DNA of 64,000 nt from CAWAMD01 sp963783045 (GTDB taxonomy: Bacteria; Actinomycetota; Nitriliruptoria; Nitriliruptorales; Nitriliruptoraceae). The notes beneath the pieces are model-generated. The model had not been told where the DNA came from. It ran no database searches and saw only the letters and a list, made by a program, of their open reading frames with translations. Location: assembly GCA_963783045.1 (NCBI GenBank), contig CAWAMD010000002.1, positions 310,001 through 374,000 on the forward strand. The letters run 5' to 3'. This document shows positions 37,723-48,285 of this stretch, one piece after another. Made by a program: the position numbers and the translations under genes. Each line of letters starts with the position of its first letter. Position 1 is the first letter of the stretch.

Positions 37723-40700
37723 GTCGTGTCGCCGCTCGCGCCGCTCGCCCGCTGCGCCACCACGAGGTCCTGCCAGCCCGTCGCTCCGTCGCCGCGGTCG
37801 GGCGAGTCGGGCCGGCCCCAGCGGCCGTGCCGGACGGGCTGGCGCAGCGCGAGCCCGGCGGACGCGAGCGCGTGGTCGAGCCAGTCGAGGTCGAACGCGA
37901 TCGCCCGCAGCGGATCGTCGTCGGAGTAGGCGAGCGTGTGCTCGTCGAGCTCGACACCGAAGCGGTAGCCGGCGCGCTTGGCGTCGATGGCCGCCCGCGA
38001 CTGGTCGTCGAGGAGCAGGAACGTCGCGTACAGGCGGCCGCCCGGGGTCAGGATCCTCGCCATCTCGGTGAGGTAGCGCACGATCTCGTCGCCGTACATG
38101 TGCGTGAACAGGCTGGTCGCGACCACCACGTCGGCGCTCGCGTCGTCGACCTCGAGCCGCAGCTGGTCGGCCGGCATCGCCCCGTCGGGGTTGTACCGAT
38201 CGTTGCGCACGTCGAGATGGTGGAACGAGAACCGCCCACCGGTGCGCGCCCCGAGGTGGTCCTCGCACCAGCGCATGTGCTTCGCGAGCACGTCGAAGCC
38301 GCGGTAGCGACCGGCGAAGTCGTCGTCGCGCAGCAGCGCGTGGGCGAGCCGGCCGTAGCCGGCGCCAACGTCGACGACGGTCTCGCCGGCGCCGAGCCCG
38401 ACGGTCGCCTTCACGTCGGCGAGCACCGCGTCGCCGACCTCGAGGAAGCTCTCCCGCGTCTCCCCCATGAACCGCAGGTCGGAGGGCGGGACGGGAAGGC
38501 CGAGCGCCGCGGTGATCCCGGGCCGGCGCCGGGCGACGAGCGGGCGCAGGTGCGCCAGGATCTCGGCCGTGCGCTGGGCGAAGGTGTGTCGGGCGAGCAC
38601 GACCTCTCGTCCTCGGCGGGCCAGCTCCGCGCGCTCCCCGGGGTGACTCAGGTAGTGGTCGATTGTGGCCCGAAGGTCGTCGGGGTCGGTGTAGGTGACG
38701 ATGGCACCATCGAACTCGTCCTCGACCCCGTCGACGTGGTCGGAGACGACGAGAGACCCGCACGCGAGCGCGTCGTAGAGCCGGTTCGACAGGAACCCGT
38801 GCGCACGCATGTCGTCCCAGTGGTCGTTGAGGACGATCGCGGCGCCGGCGTAGTAGCGGTACAGCTCCTTGTTCGGGACGTGCTCCCCGGCGACGTAGCG
38901 GGGGTCCACCAGGTCGGGCGTCCAGTTCGTCCCGTAGATCGCGAGCTCGTGGCCGAGGTCGCCCCCGGACGTGAGGTCGTCGACGATCCGCCGGCGCACC
39001 TTGCGGGAGTTCGCGACGAACAGCAGCTCGTGCTCGGGACCGGTCGAGTCGGGCCGGAACCGTGACGGCTCGGTGCACTGGTGCAGCGGGAGGACCTCGA
39101 CGCCGTCGACCTTCGCCGCCAGCTCGTCGGCGAACGAGTCGGAGGCGGTGAAGGCGAGGTCGTAGCGGGCGACCAGGTCGGGGGTGACCTTCTCCGGGTG
39201 GCTGATGTTCCACAGCACGTTGACCTGGCCGGGCCGGGTCGTCAGCTCGGAGAGACCGAACAGGTGCAGGATCACGTCCTCGCGGGCCGTGTGGGCCTCC
39301 TCCCACTCCGGCAGGAGGTTGACGCGGGTCGGGTGGCCGGCGAGCTCGAGCTGGTGCTGCAGGTCACGGGCGTAGTGGTAGTCGCCCCACTCGTCGACGA
39401 CCTCGCGCTTCGGGACGCCGATGGCGATGCCGACCTTGACGGCCTCGCACCACTCGAGGAGCAGGTCGCGCAGCTGCTCGGCCCGGTGGGCGTAGGTGTG
39501 GTCGCGCAGCACGACCCTGCGGTAGCGCTCGGCGAGCTGCGCGGCGGCGTCGGGGTCGTCGCGGAAGGCCTTGACCGCTCGGCGCAGGTCGTCACCGCCG
39601 GTCCAGGTCGGGAAGTCCGGGCCGAACAGGTCGCGGACGCCGTCGACGTTGTCGCTGACGACGAGCGCGCCGGCGGCCAGCGCATCGAACACGCGGGAGT
39701 TCACCGCGGCGTAGGGCTTGGTGTGGCCGGCGGTGTCGTCGACGACGACCTCGGCCGAGGAGTAGGCGTCGGGCAGCCGCCGGTAGTCGAGCGGCCCGTG
39801 CGAGAAGCCCGCCATCGACGGGACCTTCTCCCAGTTGGACCCGTGGACCCGCACGTCCGCGACCCCCCGCAGGGCGGGCAGCGCGTCGATGATGTCGCGG
39901 TGGCGGTCCCAGTAGTTGCCGGTGAACAGCACCTCGCTGGTCAGCGACGGGTCGGGCTCGCGCGGGTGGAAGCGGTCGGGGTTCGTGGCGAGCGGGAACA
40001 GGTGCGCCTTCTTGGCGCTGTCACGCTCGATGATGTGCTTCGAGCGCTTGCTGGACGCCAGGATCAGGTCGAAGTCGTCGAACCAGGCCCGCTGCACCCA
40101 GCGGTCGGTCCAGTTGCGCACCCAGGCGATCGTGATGATGTCGCGGCGGGCACGGGGCAGCTCGAAGGCGTCGAGGAGCACGACGAGCGCGTCGATGTCG
40201 TCGGCGAGGTCGTACCAGCGGTCGTCGTAGCGCTCGACGTAGGACACCTGGTAGCCGAGGTCGGCCAGCGCGTCGCCGAGCTCGTGCGCCGTGTAGTAGT
40301 CGCCCCAGCCGGCGGCCGGGTCGTCCTTCGTGACGGTGATCGCGATGTGGAAGGGCGTCAGCGACCAGCGCTCGTCCCCGGCGAGCCGGTCGGCGAGGAT
40401 CTCGCGGAACACCCGCGGGCCCCAGGTGTCGACGAACTGCCGGCGGTTGTGGATGCGGTTGCGGCGCTTGCGCTCGCGCCCGGCCTCGTTCTGGGTGCCG
40501 TACTCGTGGTGCCACAGGACGGCCTGGCCGTCGTAGACGATGGTGCCGCCGGCCTCGCGCAGCTTCATGCACAGGTCAACGTCCTCGGTGCCGTACTGGT
40601 AACCCTCGGTCAGCCCGCCGACCGCGTCGAGGGCCTCCTTGTCGACGAGCAGGCAGGCGGCCGTCGCGGCCGGGACCTCGCGGACCCCGCTGGCCATCGC

Positions 40701-42407
40701 CGACAGCGGGTCCTCGCCGGCGCCGAGGTTGCGGCCGCGCGGGATGCCGTCGGTACCGCCGTCGAAGTGGACGCCGCGGTGCTGGAGCGTGAGGTCGGGG
40801 TGGACGGTGTCGCCGGCGTTGTCCAGCCCCGGCCGGCGCGGGTAGACCAGCCGCGCCCCGACCGCGGTCGCCTCGCGCTGCTCGAGGGTGTCGACCATGT
40901 GTCCGAGCCAGCCGGCGATCGCCGGCTCGATGTCGTTGTTGAGCAGCAGGACGTGCTCGCCGTTCGCGGCGGCGATGGCCTGGTTGTTGCCCTCGGAGAA
41001 GCTTCGGTTCTCGGTGTTGCGGATGACGCGGAGGTCGAAGTCGACCTGCCCGGCCTGCGTCTCGAGCCAGTCCGGGGACCCGTCGTCGGAGCCGTTGTCG
41101 ACGACGACGAGCTCGAAGGACCGGTAGGTGGTGCGGCCCAGGCCGGGGACGAGCCGCTCGAGGTGGTCCTGACCGTTGCGGTTGAGCACCGCGATGGTGA
41201 CGAGCGGGCCGTCGACGCGGTCGCTGCCGGGGGCGGTCTCGGCCAGCGTCTGCTGGAGCCGGGCGGCCTCCTCGGGGGTCGCGGGCTCGTGGGGCGGTTG
41301 GGCGGGTGCCGCCTCGCCCGTGACCTCCTTGATCTTGGCGAGCCAGCCCTGCTCGCGGGCGTAGGAGACGACGGGTCTGAGAGGCTGCACGGCCTTCAGG
41401 GCGGCCTTCACGACCCGCCGGTTCGAGAGGCGGCGGAACTCGCGCTCCCACCGCTCCGCGTCGCGGCGGGCCTGGTCGCGCTCGTTGGTGCGCTGGTTCA
41501 TCTGCGCTCGGAGCTCGCGGACCTCGTCGTGGCGCTGGTCACGCTCGCGCAGCGCGGTACGCAGGTCGCGCTGGTGGACGCGGAGCTCGTGCTCGAGGCC
41601 GTGGATCTCGTCCTGGCGCAGCCGGGTCGCGTTGCGGTCGGCGAACAGCTGCGCCAGCAGCGGTCCGGCGAGCTCGGACGAGGCACCGGTGATCAGGTCG
41701 TGGACGGCCAGGGCCGTGGCGAGCTGCGGACCGGCGTCGGCCGGGACGGCCTCGGCCCGGCTGCGGCGCAGCGACGGGTCGCCGAACGCGTCGATCTCGG
41801 CGAGGGTGGCGTCGTCGGGCGCCGGCAGATCGAGGGCGTCGGCGAGCCGGCGGGCGGTCGTGCCCGGGTCGGCGAGCAGCTCGTCGTAGGTGACCAGGAT
41901 CCGGTTCGGGTCGAAGATCCACGCGCCGGCGGTGTGGTCGAGCCACAGGCCTGCGCCGTGGTCGAGCTCGAAGCCGTCGCGGCGGTGGAGGCTGTCGGCG
42001 ACCTCGGCCGGGTGGCGCAGGACGAGGACGGTCGCGTCAACGTCGGTGACGGTCCGCCAGAACGGGAGGGTGAGGCTCAGCCGCGGGTCCTTGAACCCGG
42101 CGACCTGCGCGCCGGGGAACAGCTCGTCGAGCACGTCGCGGGCGCGGGACCGGAAGGGCTCGAGCGCCGGGTCCTGCGCCCAGCCGTCCGGGAAGGCCGG
42201 CAGGCGGTGCCACCGGCCCCCGAGCTGCTCGATGAGGTCGTTGTCGAGCTCGGTGATCGCGGCGGCTTCCCAGTAGCCACGCGGGTTGTCTTCCGTGGCC
42301 GCCATCATGGCGTCCTCGGGACCGAGATCGACGCCGAGCAGGTTCAGCACGCGCGCCGCCAGGGACGTGCCGCTGCGGTGCATGCCGGTGATGCCGACCA
42401 GTCGCAT
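37719..42407 (-). CDS. Giant multidomain protein: sulfotransferase-like, GT2, two GT-B modules, methyltransferase
   Basis: A 1562-residue protein without membrane segments. Residues 1-250 form a sulfotransferase-like P-loop domain (VGITGMHRSGTSLAARVL, GFKDPRLSLTLPFW). A coiled coil follows to about 345. A GT2 domain starts near 397 (VTIAVLNRNGQDHLERL) with LLNNDIEP and YGTEDVDLCMKLR near 605. GT-B modules lie near 700-910 (VNSRVFDALAAGALVVSD) and 1010-1215 (SNRLYDALACGSLVVSD). The methyltransferase starts near 1340 (VVDVGAGYGRLAHALL) and has a late PGGRLYATF. The ATG at 42407 begins MRLVGITGMHRSG; the frame is open further back but without homology. It is coupled to the acyltransferase. Confidence 0.88.
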   Translation of the reverse strand: MRLVGITGMHRSGTSLAARVLNLLGVDLGPEDAMMAATEDNPRGYWEAAAITELDNDLIEQLGGRWHRLPAFPDGWAQDPALEPFRSRARDVLDELFPGAQVAGFKDPRLSLTLPFWRTVTDVDATVLVLRHPAEVADSLHRRDGFELDHGAGLWLDHTAGAWIFDPNRILVTYDELLADPGTTARRLADALDLPAPDDATLAEIDAFGDPSLRRSRAEAVPADAGPQLATALAVHDLITGASSELAGPLLAQLFADRNATRLRQDEIHGLEHELRVHQRDLRTALRERDQRHDEVRELRAQMNQRTNERDQARRDAERWEREFRRLSNRRVVKAALKAVQPLRPVVSYAREQGWLAKIKEVTGEAAPAQPPHEPATPEEAARLQQTLAETAPGSDRVDGPLVTIAVLNRNGQDHLERLVPGLGRTTYRSFELVVVDNGSDDGSPDWLETQAGQVDFDLRVIRNTENRSFSEGNNQAIAAANGEHVLLLNNDIEPAIAGWLGHMVDTLEQREATAVGARLVYPRRPGLDNAGDTVHPDLTLQHRGVHFDGGTDGIPRGRNLGAGEDPLSAMASGVREVPAATAACLLVDKEALDAVGGLTEGYQYGTEDVDLCMKLREAGGTIVYDGQAVLWHHEYGTQNEAGRERKRRNRIHNRRQFVDTWGPRVFREILADRLAGDERWSLTPFHIAITVTKDDPAAGWGDYYTAHELGDALADLGYQVSYVERYDDRWYDLADDIDALVVLLDAFELPRARRDIITIAWVRNWTDRWVQRAWFDDFDLILASSKRSKHIIERDSAKKAHLFPLATNPDRFHPREPDPSLTSEVLFTGNYWDRHRDIIDALPALRGVADVRVHGSNWEKVPSMAGFSHGPLDYRRLPDAYSSAEVVVDDTAGHTKPYAAVNSRVFDALAAGALVVSDNVDGVRDLFGPDFPTWTGGDDLRRAVKAFRDDPDAAAQLAERYRRVVLRDHTYAHRAEQLRDLLLEWCEAVKVGIAIGVPKREVVDEWGDYHYARDLQHQLELAGHPTRVNLLPEWEEAHTAREDVILHLFGLSELTTRPGQVNVLWNISHPEKVTPDLVARYDLAFTASDSFADELAAKVDGVEVLPLHQCTEPSRFRPDSTGPEHELLFVANSRKVRRRIVDDLTSGGDLGHELAIYGTNWTPDLVDPRYVAGEHVPNKELYRYYAGAAIVLNDHWDDMRAHGFLSNRLYDALACGSLVVSDHVDGVEDEFDGAIVTYTDPDDLRATIDHYLSHPGERAELARRGREVVLARHTFAQRTAEILAHLRPLVARRRPGITAALGLPVPPSDLRFMGETRESFLEVGDAVLADVKATVGLGAGETVVDVGAGYGRLAHALLRDDDFAGRYRGFDVLAKHMRWCEDHLGARTGGRFSFHHLDVRNDRYNPDGAMPADQLRLEVDDASADVVVATSLFTHMYGDEIVRYLTEMARILTPGGRLYATFLLLDDQSRAAIDAKRAGYRFGVELDEHTLAYSDDDPLRAIAFDLDWLDHALASAGLALRQPVRHGRWGRPDSPDRGDGATGWQDLVVAQRASGASGDTT

Positions 42408-42550
42408 AGACTCTCGCGTGCTCGTGAGGGCGGGCAGGACCGTGGCCGCGACGCTAGCAGTCGGTCCCCCACGCCCCGCGGCGGGTCCGACCGGTTGCCG
42501 TCCGGTCGCCCGACACGCCGACGGATCCTCCGGTCGAAGGCCACGCTGCC

Positions 42551-45500
42551 GTGCCACGCGATGCCACGCCGACCCCCGAGGGCGGCCCGGACCGGGGGCG
42601 GAGGGCGCCGGACCGCGGCAGCGGCGGGGAGCAGGCCTCCGGCGCCGGCGGGGAGCAGGCCTCCGGCGCCGGCGGGGAGCAGGCCTCCGGCGTGGGCGCG
42701 GCGCGGGCGACCGGCCCCGGCGGGGAGCAGGCCTCCGGCGTCGGCGCGGAGCAGGCGACCGGCCCCGGCCAGATCGACACCCCCCACTTTCCCCGCATGC
42801 GGGGAAAACGGGGGACGTCGACGGGGTCGCGGGCGCTCGGCTGGTGGACGTTGCTGCTCGTGGCCGTGTCCGTCGTGGCCACGATCGGGCTGCCGCTGTT
42901 CGGCGTCGGGTCGTTCCACGCCTCCGACGTGCTGCAGGCCTACCCGCCCTGGCGTGCCGACGCGCCGGCCGGCTTCCGGGTCGACAACGCCAACGTGTCC
43001 GACACCGTGGACGCGACCATCCCGATGCGGGCGGCGTGGCGCCGCCGGATCCTCGACGGCGACCTCCCGCTGTGGGAGTCCTATGCCGCCGGCGGAGCCC
43101 CGCTGTCCGCGATCCCGAACGCGTCGACGCTGTCACCCCTGAACGTGCCGTATCTGGTCGCGCCCCTGTGGTGGGCGCCGGCGCTGTCGAAGCTCCTCGA
43201 GCTGCTCGTCGCTGCGGGGTTCACGTTCCTGCTGGCGCGCCGCTGGGGCCTCGGGCGGCTGGCCGCAGGGACGGCCGCGCTGATCTACATGAACTCGGGC
43301 TTCCAGGTCGTGTGGACCAACTGGCCGCAGTCGCACGTCGGGGCGCTCGTGCCGGCGCTGTTCTGGGCGGTCGACCGCGGGATCGCGGCCCGCCGGGCCT
43401 GGGCGCTGTGGCCGATCCCGGTCGTCGCGGCGACGATGTGGTTCGAGGGGTTCCCGGCCGTCACGCTGTGGGCGCACGCCGCGGTGGGCGTCTATGCGCT
43501 CGTGCGTCTGGTACCGGCGGGGTGGGCCGGGGCGGTGCGGCGTCGGGGCCGCGCCGGGGCCCGCCAGGTGGCCGCACACGCCCGCCGAGGGGCAGCGGGC
43601 GTCGGCCGGTCGCTCGCGCAGCGCTGGTGGCGGCTCGTGGCCGTCGCGGTCGCGATGGCGGTCGGCGCCGGGGTCGCCGCCCTGCAGCTCGCCCCGTTCG
43701 CGTTCCGGCTGTCCGACCTCGATCTGAGCTACCGGTCGGGCAAGCAGATCGGGGCGCTGCAGTGGCGCAGCGTCATCACGCTGCTCGTGCCGCACGCCTT
43801 CGGGACGCCCGAGGACCACGTCTACTACGGCATCCGGCACATCGTCGAGATCCAGAGCTTCGTCGGGGTCGGGACGCTGGTGCTCGTGGTCGCCGCCGCC
43901 GTGTGGGCGGCACGGTCGCGGGTGTCGCGGCGCGTGCTGGCCTTCCTGTGGACGGCGGCGGCCGTGTCGGTCGTGCTGATCTACGTCGGCGGGCCGCTGC
44001 TGAGCGCGATCCAGGCCATGCCGATCGTGGGAGCGAACGCCATCGGGCGCATGCGGAGCCTGCTCGGGCTCTTCCTCGCCGTGCTCGCCGGGGTGGGGCT
44101 GCAGGCGCTCGTCGACACGACGACCGACCGACGGCGGTCGTGGTGGCTCCTCGGGATCCTCACGGTCGTCGTGGGCGGGGCGGGCGCCACCCTCTGGTCG
44201 GTCGGGCGGACGGCGGCGAAGGCCGGCTACCCCGGCTACTTCCGGTCGTCGCTCGTCATGCCTGCGGTGATGCTCGGGCTCGTCACGGGGCTGGCGGTGC
44301 TGATGGCGCGCCGTGGCGTCCGCCCCGAGGCCGCGCCGGGGCGCGGACGTCGGCTGGCGATCGCGGTCGTGCCGCTGCTCGTCGCCGTCGAGATGGTCAC
44401 CTTCGCGCGGCCGTTCTTCCCGCGCATCCCGGTGGACGAGTTCTACCCGGTCACGCCCGCGCACGAGTTCGTCGAGGCCCGGCTCGGGCACGACCGGATC
44501 GCCGCCGGCGACTTCGCGATGTATCCGGGCACGACCGTGCTGTACGGGATCCGGTCGGTCACGGCGCACACCCTGACGACCAAGCCGTACGCCGAGCTGC
44601 TGCAGGCCGTGGACTGGTGGGTGTTCCTCCACAACCGGACGCTGCCGGTCATCCGTCCCCGCGAGGTCGCGGCCGCATCGCCGGTGCTCGACCGGATGGG
44701 GGCACGGTTCTTCGTGTCGCCGCCAGAGGCGCCCGTGTTCGGTCGCGAGGACTTCGTCGCCCCGGACGCCGGCCCGCAGCGTGTGCCGGCGGGCGCGTCG
44801 CTGAACACGCCGATCGACCCCGGGCCTCTGCGGGGCGTGCGGCTGCGCCTGCACGAGCCGAGCAACCCGCCGACGACCACGTTCCTCCGGGTCGACGTGC
44901 TCGACGCGGACGGGCGGGTCGTCGCGTCGGGCCGGCGCCGGATCCTGCCGCGCACACCCGCGGGCGACTTCGACGTGGCGGTGATGCCGTCCGGCGGCTC
45001 GTGGCCCGCCGGCCGTCCCTGGCGGGGAGCCCTGGACCGTGCAGGTCACCCCGGAGACCGAGGACTACCACGTCGTCCTCGGCACGGCGCGCCCCGGCGT
45101 GGCGGCGCTGCGCGTGGTGCGCCCCACCGACGACGGGCTCGCGGTCGTCTTCACGCACGGCGTGGTCATCTACCGGCGCGAGCACGCGCTGCCGCGGATC
45201 CGCTGGGCCTCCCGCGCCGAGACGGTGACCAGCCCACAGCTGCGCGTGCTCCGGCTGACGCAGGGCGTCCCCGCCGACACGGTGCTGCTCGACGCCCCCG
45301 GCGCGGACGCCGGCGGCGGGGACGCCCGCGGCGCTGACGCCCGCGGCGCTGAGGCCCCCGGCGCTGACGCCGGCGGCGGGCCCGCCCGCCTCGCGGTGCG
45401 CGAGGACTCCGGCGACGCCGTGCGCGTCAACGTCGACGCGCAGACCGCCGGCTACCTGGTTCTCGCGGACGCGATCCAGCACGACTGGGTCGCGACGGTC

Positions 45501-45722
45501 GACGGCGCCGCGGCGCCGGTGGTCGCCGCCGACCACGCGTTCGGGGCGGTGCACGTGCCGGCCGGCCGGCACACCGTGACGCTGCGCTACGAGCCGGCGG
45601 GCTGGGCCGCCGGGCAGGTGATCACCTGGGTGTCGCTGGGTGCGCTGCTGCTCGCCGCCGGGGCGGCTGCCGTGTCCGCTGCCCGCCGACGGCGTCGCCC
45701 CTGGCACCGCGAGCGCCTCTGA
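42551..45722 (+). CDS. YfhO-like large membrane protein, reading frame interrupted
   Basis: About 1057 codons plus one base. A Gly/Ala/Glu-rich N-terminus, encoded by a 24-bp tandem repeat, precedes about 12 membrane segments and extracytoplasmic loops typical of YfhO (PF09586). Examples are FHASDVLQAYPPW, GSFHASD, ESYAAGGAPLSAIPN and RMGARFFV. In Firmicutes YfhO-type proteins take part in glycosylation of cell-wall polymers. The frame changes near 45018: PGGEPWTVQVTPETEDY continues in the next frame to a final membrane helix. The start is uncertain; an alternative ATG at 42797 sits inside a 20-bp palindrome. A second low-complexity stretch lies at 45295-45385. Confidence 0.75.
42625..42769. 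repeat. Tandem 24-bp repeat, six units
   Basis: Units around GGGAGCAGGCCTCCGGCG recur every 24 bases at 42627, 42651, 42675, 42723 and, more divergent, 42699 and 42747. They encode the eight-residue period GGEQASGx at the N-terminus of the YfhO-like protein, or lie in its leader if translation starts later. Confidence 0.85.
42788..42807. repeat. Perfect 20-bp palindrome
   Basis: TTTCCCCGCATGCGGGGAAA is its own reverse complement and spans an in-frame ATG of the YfhO-like gene. No second copy was seen in the window. Confidence 0.85.
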
Positions 45723-45804
45723 CCGACCCGCCGCCCCCTCCCCACCCGGGGCGGCACACATGTGCGTCGACGCATGCCAGCGTGCGCGAACGCACATCGA
45801 GGCA

Positions 45805-45847
45805 GACAGCGCACGGGCCGGGCGGCGTGCCCGGCCCGTGCGCTGTC
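45805..45847. terminator. Bidirectional terminator, 19-bp perfect hairpin
   Basis: Arms 45805-45823 and 45829-45847 around a 5-base loop, between convergent genes ending at 45722 (+) and 45896 (-). Confidence 0.8.
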
Positions 45848-45895
45848 GTGCGTCGCGGGACGTCCTGGTGCGGGGTGGTGCGTCGCTGGCGGTGG

Positions 45896-48124
45896 TCAGC
45901 CCTCGTTGACCTCGAGCACCCGGTCGCTGCCCTGGAAGGTCACGTGGTTGCCCGCCGTGTCCTGCCAGGAGGACGACACGGAGACGACCGTCCCCGGGTA
46001 CTGGAGCCCGGGGGTGCTCCCGGCCTGCACGATCGTCGGCTCGGCCGTCAGCGTGACGGTCAGGGTGGCTGGCGAGCCGAACGGCGCCGGCGCGTCCACC
46101 GCGTCCGAGTAGCTGCAGGTCGCGTTCGCGTCCTTGTCTGCGTTGTTCTCGCAGACGATGTCGGCGATCGTGCCGTCGGCGTCCGAGACCCGGTACCAGC
46201 CGGTCGAGATCTCGCTGAGCATGTTCTCCGAGAAGGTGAAGCGGTGCACGTCGCACGCGTCGGCCTGGCCGCTGTCGGCCGCGTCAGCGTTCGCGCAGTC
46301 GCTGGCGGCGGTGTTGTCGGCCGTCACCGTCGCGGTGTCGATCGTCGGCGGCGTGTCGTCGATGGTCCCGCCGGTGGCGACCTGGTCGCTGTTGTCCGAC
46401 GCCTTCTCGGCCTGATCGACCGGCGTGGTCTCCAGGATCCGGTAGACGTAGCAGCCGTCGGTGAGGGGTCCGTCCGTGTAGCTCGTCGTACCGTCGGGCA
46501 GGGTCGTCACGTCGTCCCAGCTGTCGCTGGCCGGGGTCGTCGCCCCGTCGCACGACCCGGACGGGTTGATCGGGTTCGTGATGTTCTGGCGCTGCAGCGT
46601 GTACGACGTGGCCGGGTTGTTGCCGTAGGGCAGGGTGAACAGCAGTCCCACGTAGTCCGCCACGTCGTCGTTGTTCGGGCCGTCGACCGCGACGGCGATG
46701 GGGGCGTCGGGCACCTCGGTCACGTCCTGCGTGATGTTGAACGTCGACGGGCCGTTGCGGTCGTAGGAGATCGCCAGCACGTCACCGACGCTCAGCCGCG
46801 CGGCGAAGTCCGCCATCGTCGAGTTCTGGGACTTGAACTGGAACGTGTCGCTGCTGTCGTAGGCGAAGGTCTGCCCGTTCGTGGTCGCGAACCGCTTGAC
46901 CCCGAGGGCGATGCCCTGGACCACCGGCGTGGACGACCCGGTCGCCGCTTCGGTGAGCGACCAGGTGCCCTCACCGCCGACGCCGACGGGCTCGGCGGCC
47001 TGATCGGAGCTGTCGAGGTCGAGCGCGTTGTCCGTGCCGCCCTGCGTGTCCGTCCAGAACACCGGGACGATGTCGGCATCGGCCGTGGACTGCACCGCGA
47101 CCGACAGCGTGGTCCCGAAGCCCGTCGCGTCGTTGACCTGCTGAGTGTCGGTGACGCGCGACCCGTTGACGGCGATGATCCGGGCGTTCGTGGCGCCGAG
47201 GTCGGCGACGCCCGTCGGGGTGGCCGTGTCGTGGAACGTGGCCGAGCGGGACGAGATCGTCACGTCGCCGGCCGGGAAGAGGGCCACGTTGACCTTCGTG
47301 CCCTCCGGGACCTCCACCTGGTACTCGCGGACCTCGGCGAAGGTCAGCGTGTCGGGGCCGGACGGCGTCGGCTGGTAGGCCGTGTCGAGCGCGTTCGGGC
47401 TCGGCCAGTGTCCCTGCTCGGCGAGGTAGTCCCCGCTGCGGGCGACGAAGGTGGCCATGGGGGCGCGCCGGACGGCCTCGCCGGGCAGGTAGCTGCCCTG
47501 ACCGTCTCCCTGGACGATGCCGAGGGAGGCCAGCGCGTTGATGTTGTCCTCGTGGACGCTGCCGTCGTCGTCGCCGAAGTAGTCGGTGTCGCTGGTCGGC
47601 GTCGTCCCGGTGACCACGCCGACGGCCTGGTTGATGTAGCTGGCCATCTGCGCCCGGTTGACGACCTGGCCGGGGTTGTAGTGGCCGTTGCCGTCGCCCT
47701 TCACGACGCCGGCGGCGGCGAGCTTGTTGATGTCGCCCTCGTGGACGTTGCCGTCGTCGTCGGTGAACGCGTCGTCCGGGTTGGCGGCGAACGTGTAGCC
47801 GGCGACGGTCATCTCGTTCACGATGTAGGTGGCCATCTGCGCCCGGTTCACCGGCAGGGACGGGCGGTAGGTGCCGTCCGCGTAGCCCTGCGCGATCTCC
47901 CAGTGGGCGATGCAGTTGATGTTGTCCTCGTGGACGGTGCCGTCGTCGTCGGCGAAGGCGTCCTGCGCGTTCGCGGGACAGGCCCGCGCCGTCCCGCGGT
48001 TGAACGTCTCCGCGGCATGCGCCACGCCCGCAGGCGTCAGCGCCGCCACCAGGACGGCGGCGGCGCCGGCAGCGAACGCCTGCCGTGCGGAGAGGCGCCA
48101 CTGTCCTCTTGTGGTCACGGTCAT
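45896..48124 (-). CDS. S-layer-like surface protein with three N-terminal SLH domains
   Basis: A 742-residue secreted protein. The signal peptide ends near AGVAHA. Three SLH domains occupy about residues 55-105, 118-168 and 181-233. Each follows DDDGxVHExxIN, GIxxGxxxGxYxP and VNRAQMAxYI, the Arg matching that of the TRAE motif that binds pyruvylated glycan. About 500 residues of beta-rich sequence follow, with one Fn3-like stretch (YGNNPATSYTLQRQ) and a CopC/Big-like C-terminus (DTTPPTIDTATV, GNHVTF). The ATG at 48124 has GGAGA five bases upstream. It is acidic with few Lys, as S-layer proteins often are. The protein at 53909-56046 is a paralogue. Confidence 0.87.
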   Translation of the reverse strand: MTVTTRGQWRLSARQAFAAGAAAVLVAALTPAGVAHAAETFNRGTARACPANAQDAFADDDGTVHEDNINCIAHWEIAQGYADGTYRPSLPVNRAQMATYIVNEMTVAGYTFAANPDDAFTDDDGNVHEGDINKLAAAGVVKGDGNGHYNPGQVVNRAQMASYINQAVGVVTGTTPTSDTDYFGDDDGSVHEDNINALASLGIVQGDGQGSYLPGEAVRRAPMATFVARSGDYLAEQGHWPSPNALDTAYQPTPSGPDTLTFAEVREYQVEVPEGTKVNVALFPAGDVTISSRSATFHDTATPTGVADLGATNARIIAVNGSRVTDTQQVNDATGFGTTLSVAVQSTADADIVPVFWTDTQGGTDNALDLDSSDQAAEPVGVGGEGTWSLTEAATGSSTPVVQGIALGVKRFATTNGQTFAYDSSDTFQFKSQNSTMADFAARLSVGDVLAISYDRNGPSTFNITQDVTEVPDAPIAVAVDGPNNDDVADYVGLLFTLPYGNNPATSYTLQRQNITNPINPSGSCDGATTPASDSWDDVTTLPDGTTSYTDGPLTDGCYVYRILETTPVDQAEKASDNSDQVATGGTIDDTPPTIDTATVTADNTAASDCANADAADSGQADACDVHRFTFSENMLSEISTGWYRVSDADGTIADIVCENNADKDANATCSYSDAVDAPAPFGSPATLTVTLTAEPTIVQAGSTPGLQYPGTVVSVSSSWQDTAGNHVTFQGSDRVLEVNEG

Positions 48125-48285
48125 CTCGTCTCCTGTGTCCCGTGCGTACGGAGGGCGACGGGGAAGGACTTCTGCACGCCGTGCCGGAGTTCCTGCCTGG
48201 CGCGCTGACTCTCGGTGGTCGGTTCGCGTCTTCGGGTGGCAGACCGTCACGCCGAGACGCACCGGCGACCCTTCCCCGTTGTAAG

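Noticed and set aside
37719..43136. Extension of the giant protein to 1805 codons
   Set aside because: The extra N-terminus is Arg/Pro-rich and overlaps the divergent gene and its tandem repeats; the homology starts at MRLVGITG (42407).
39081..43142. 1353-codon open frame on the plus strand
   Set aside because: It lies opposite the giant glycosyltransferase fusion; long antisense frames are expected at this G+C content.
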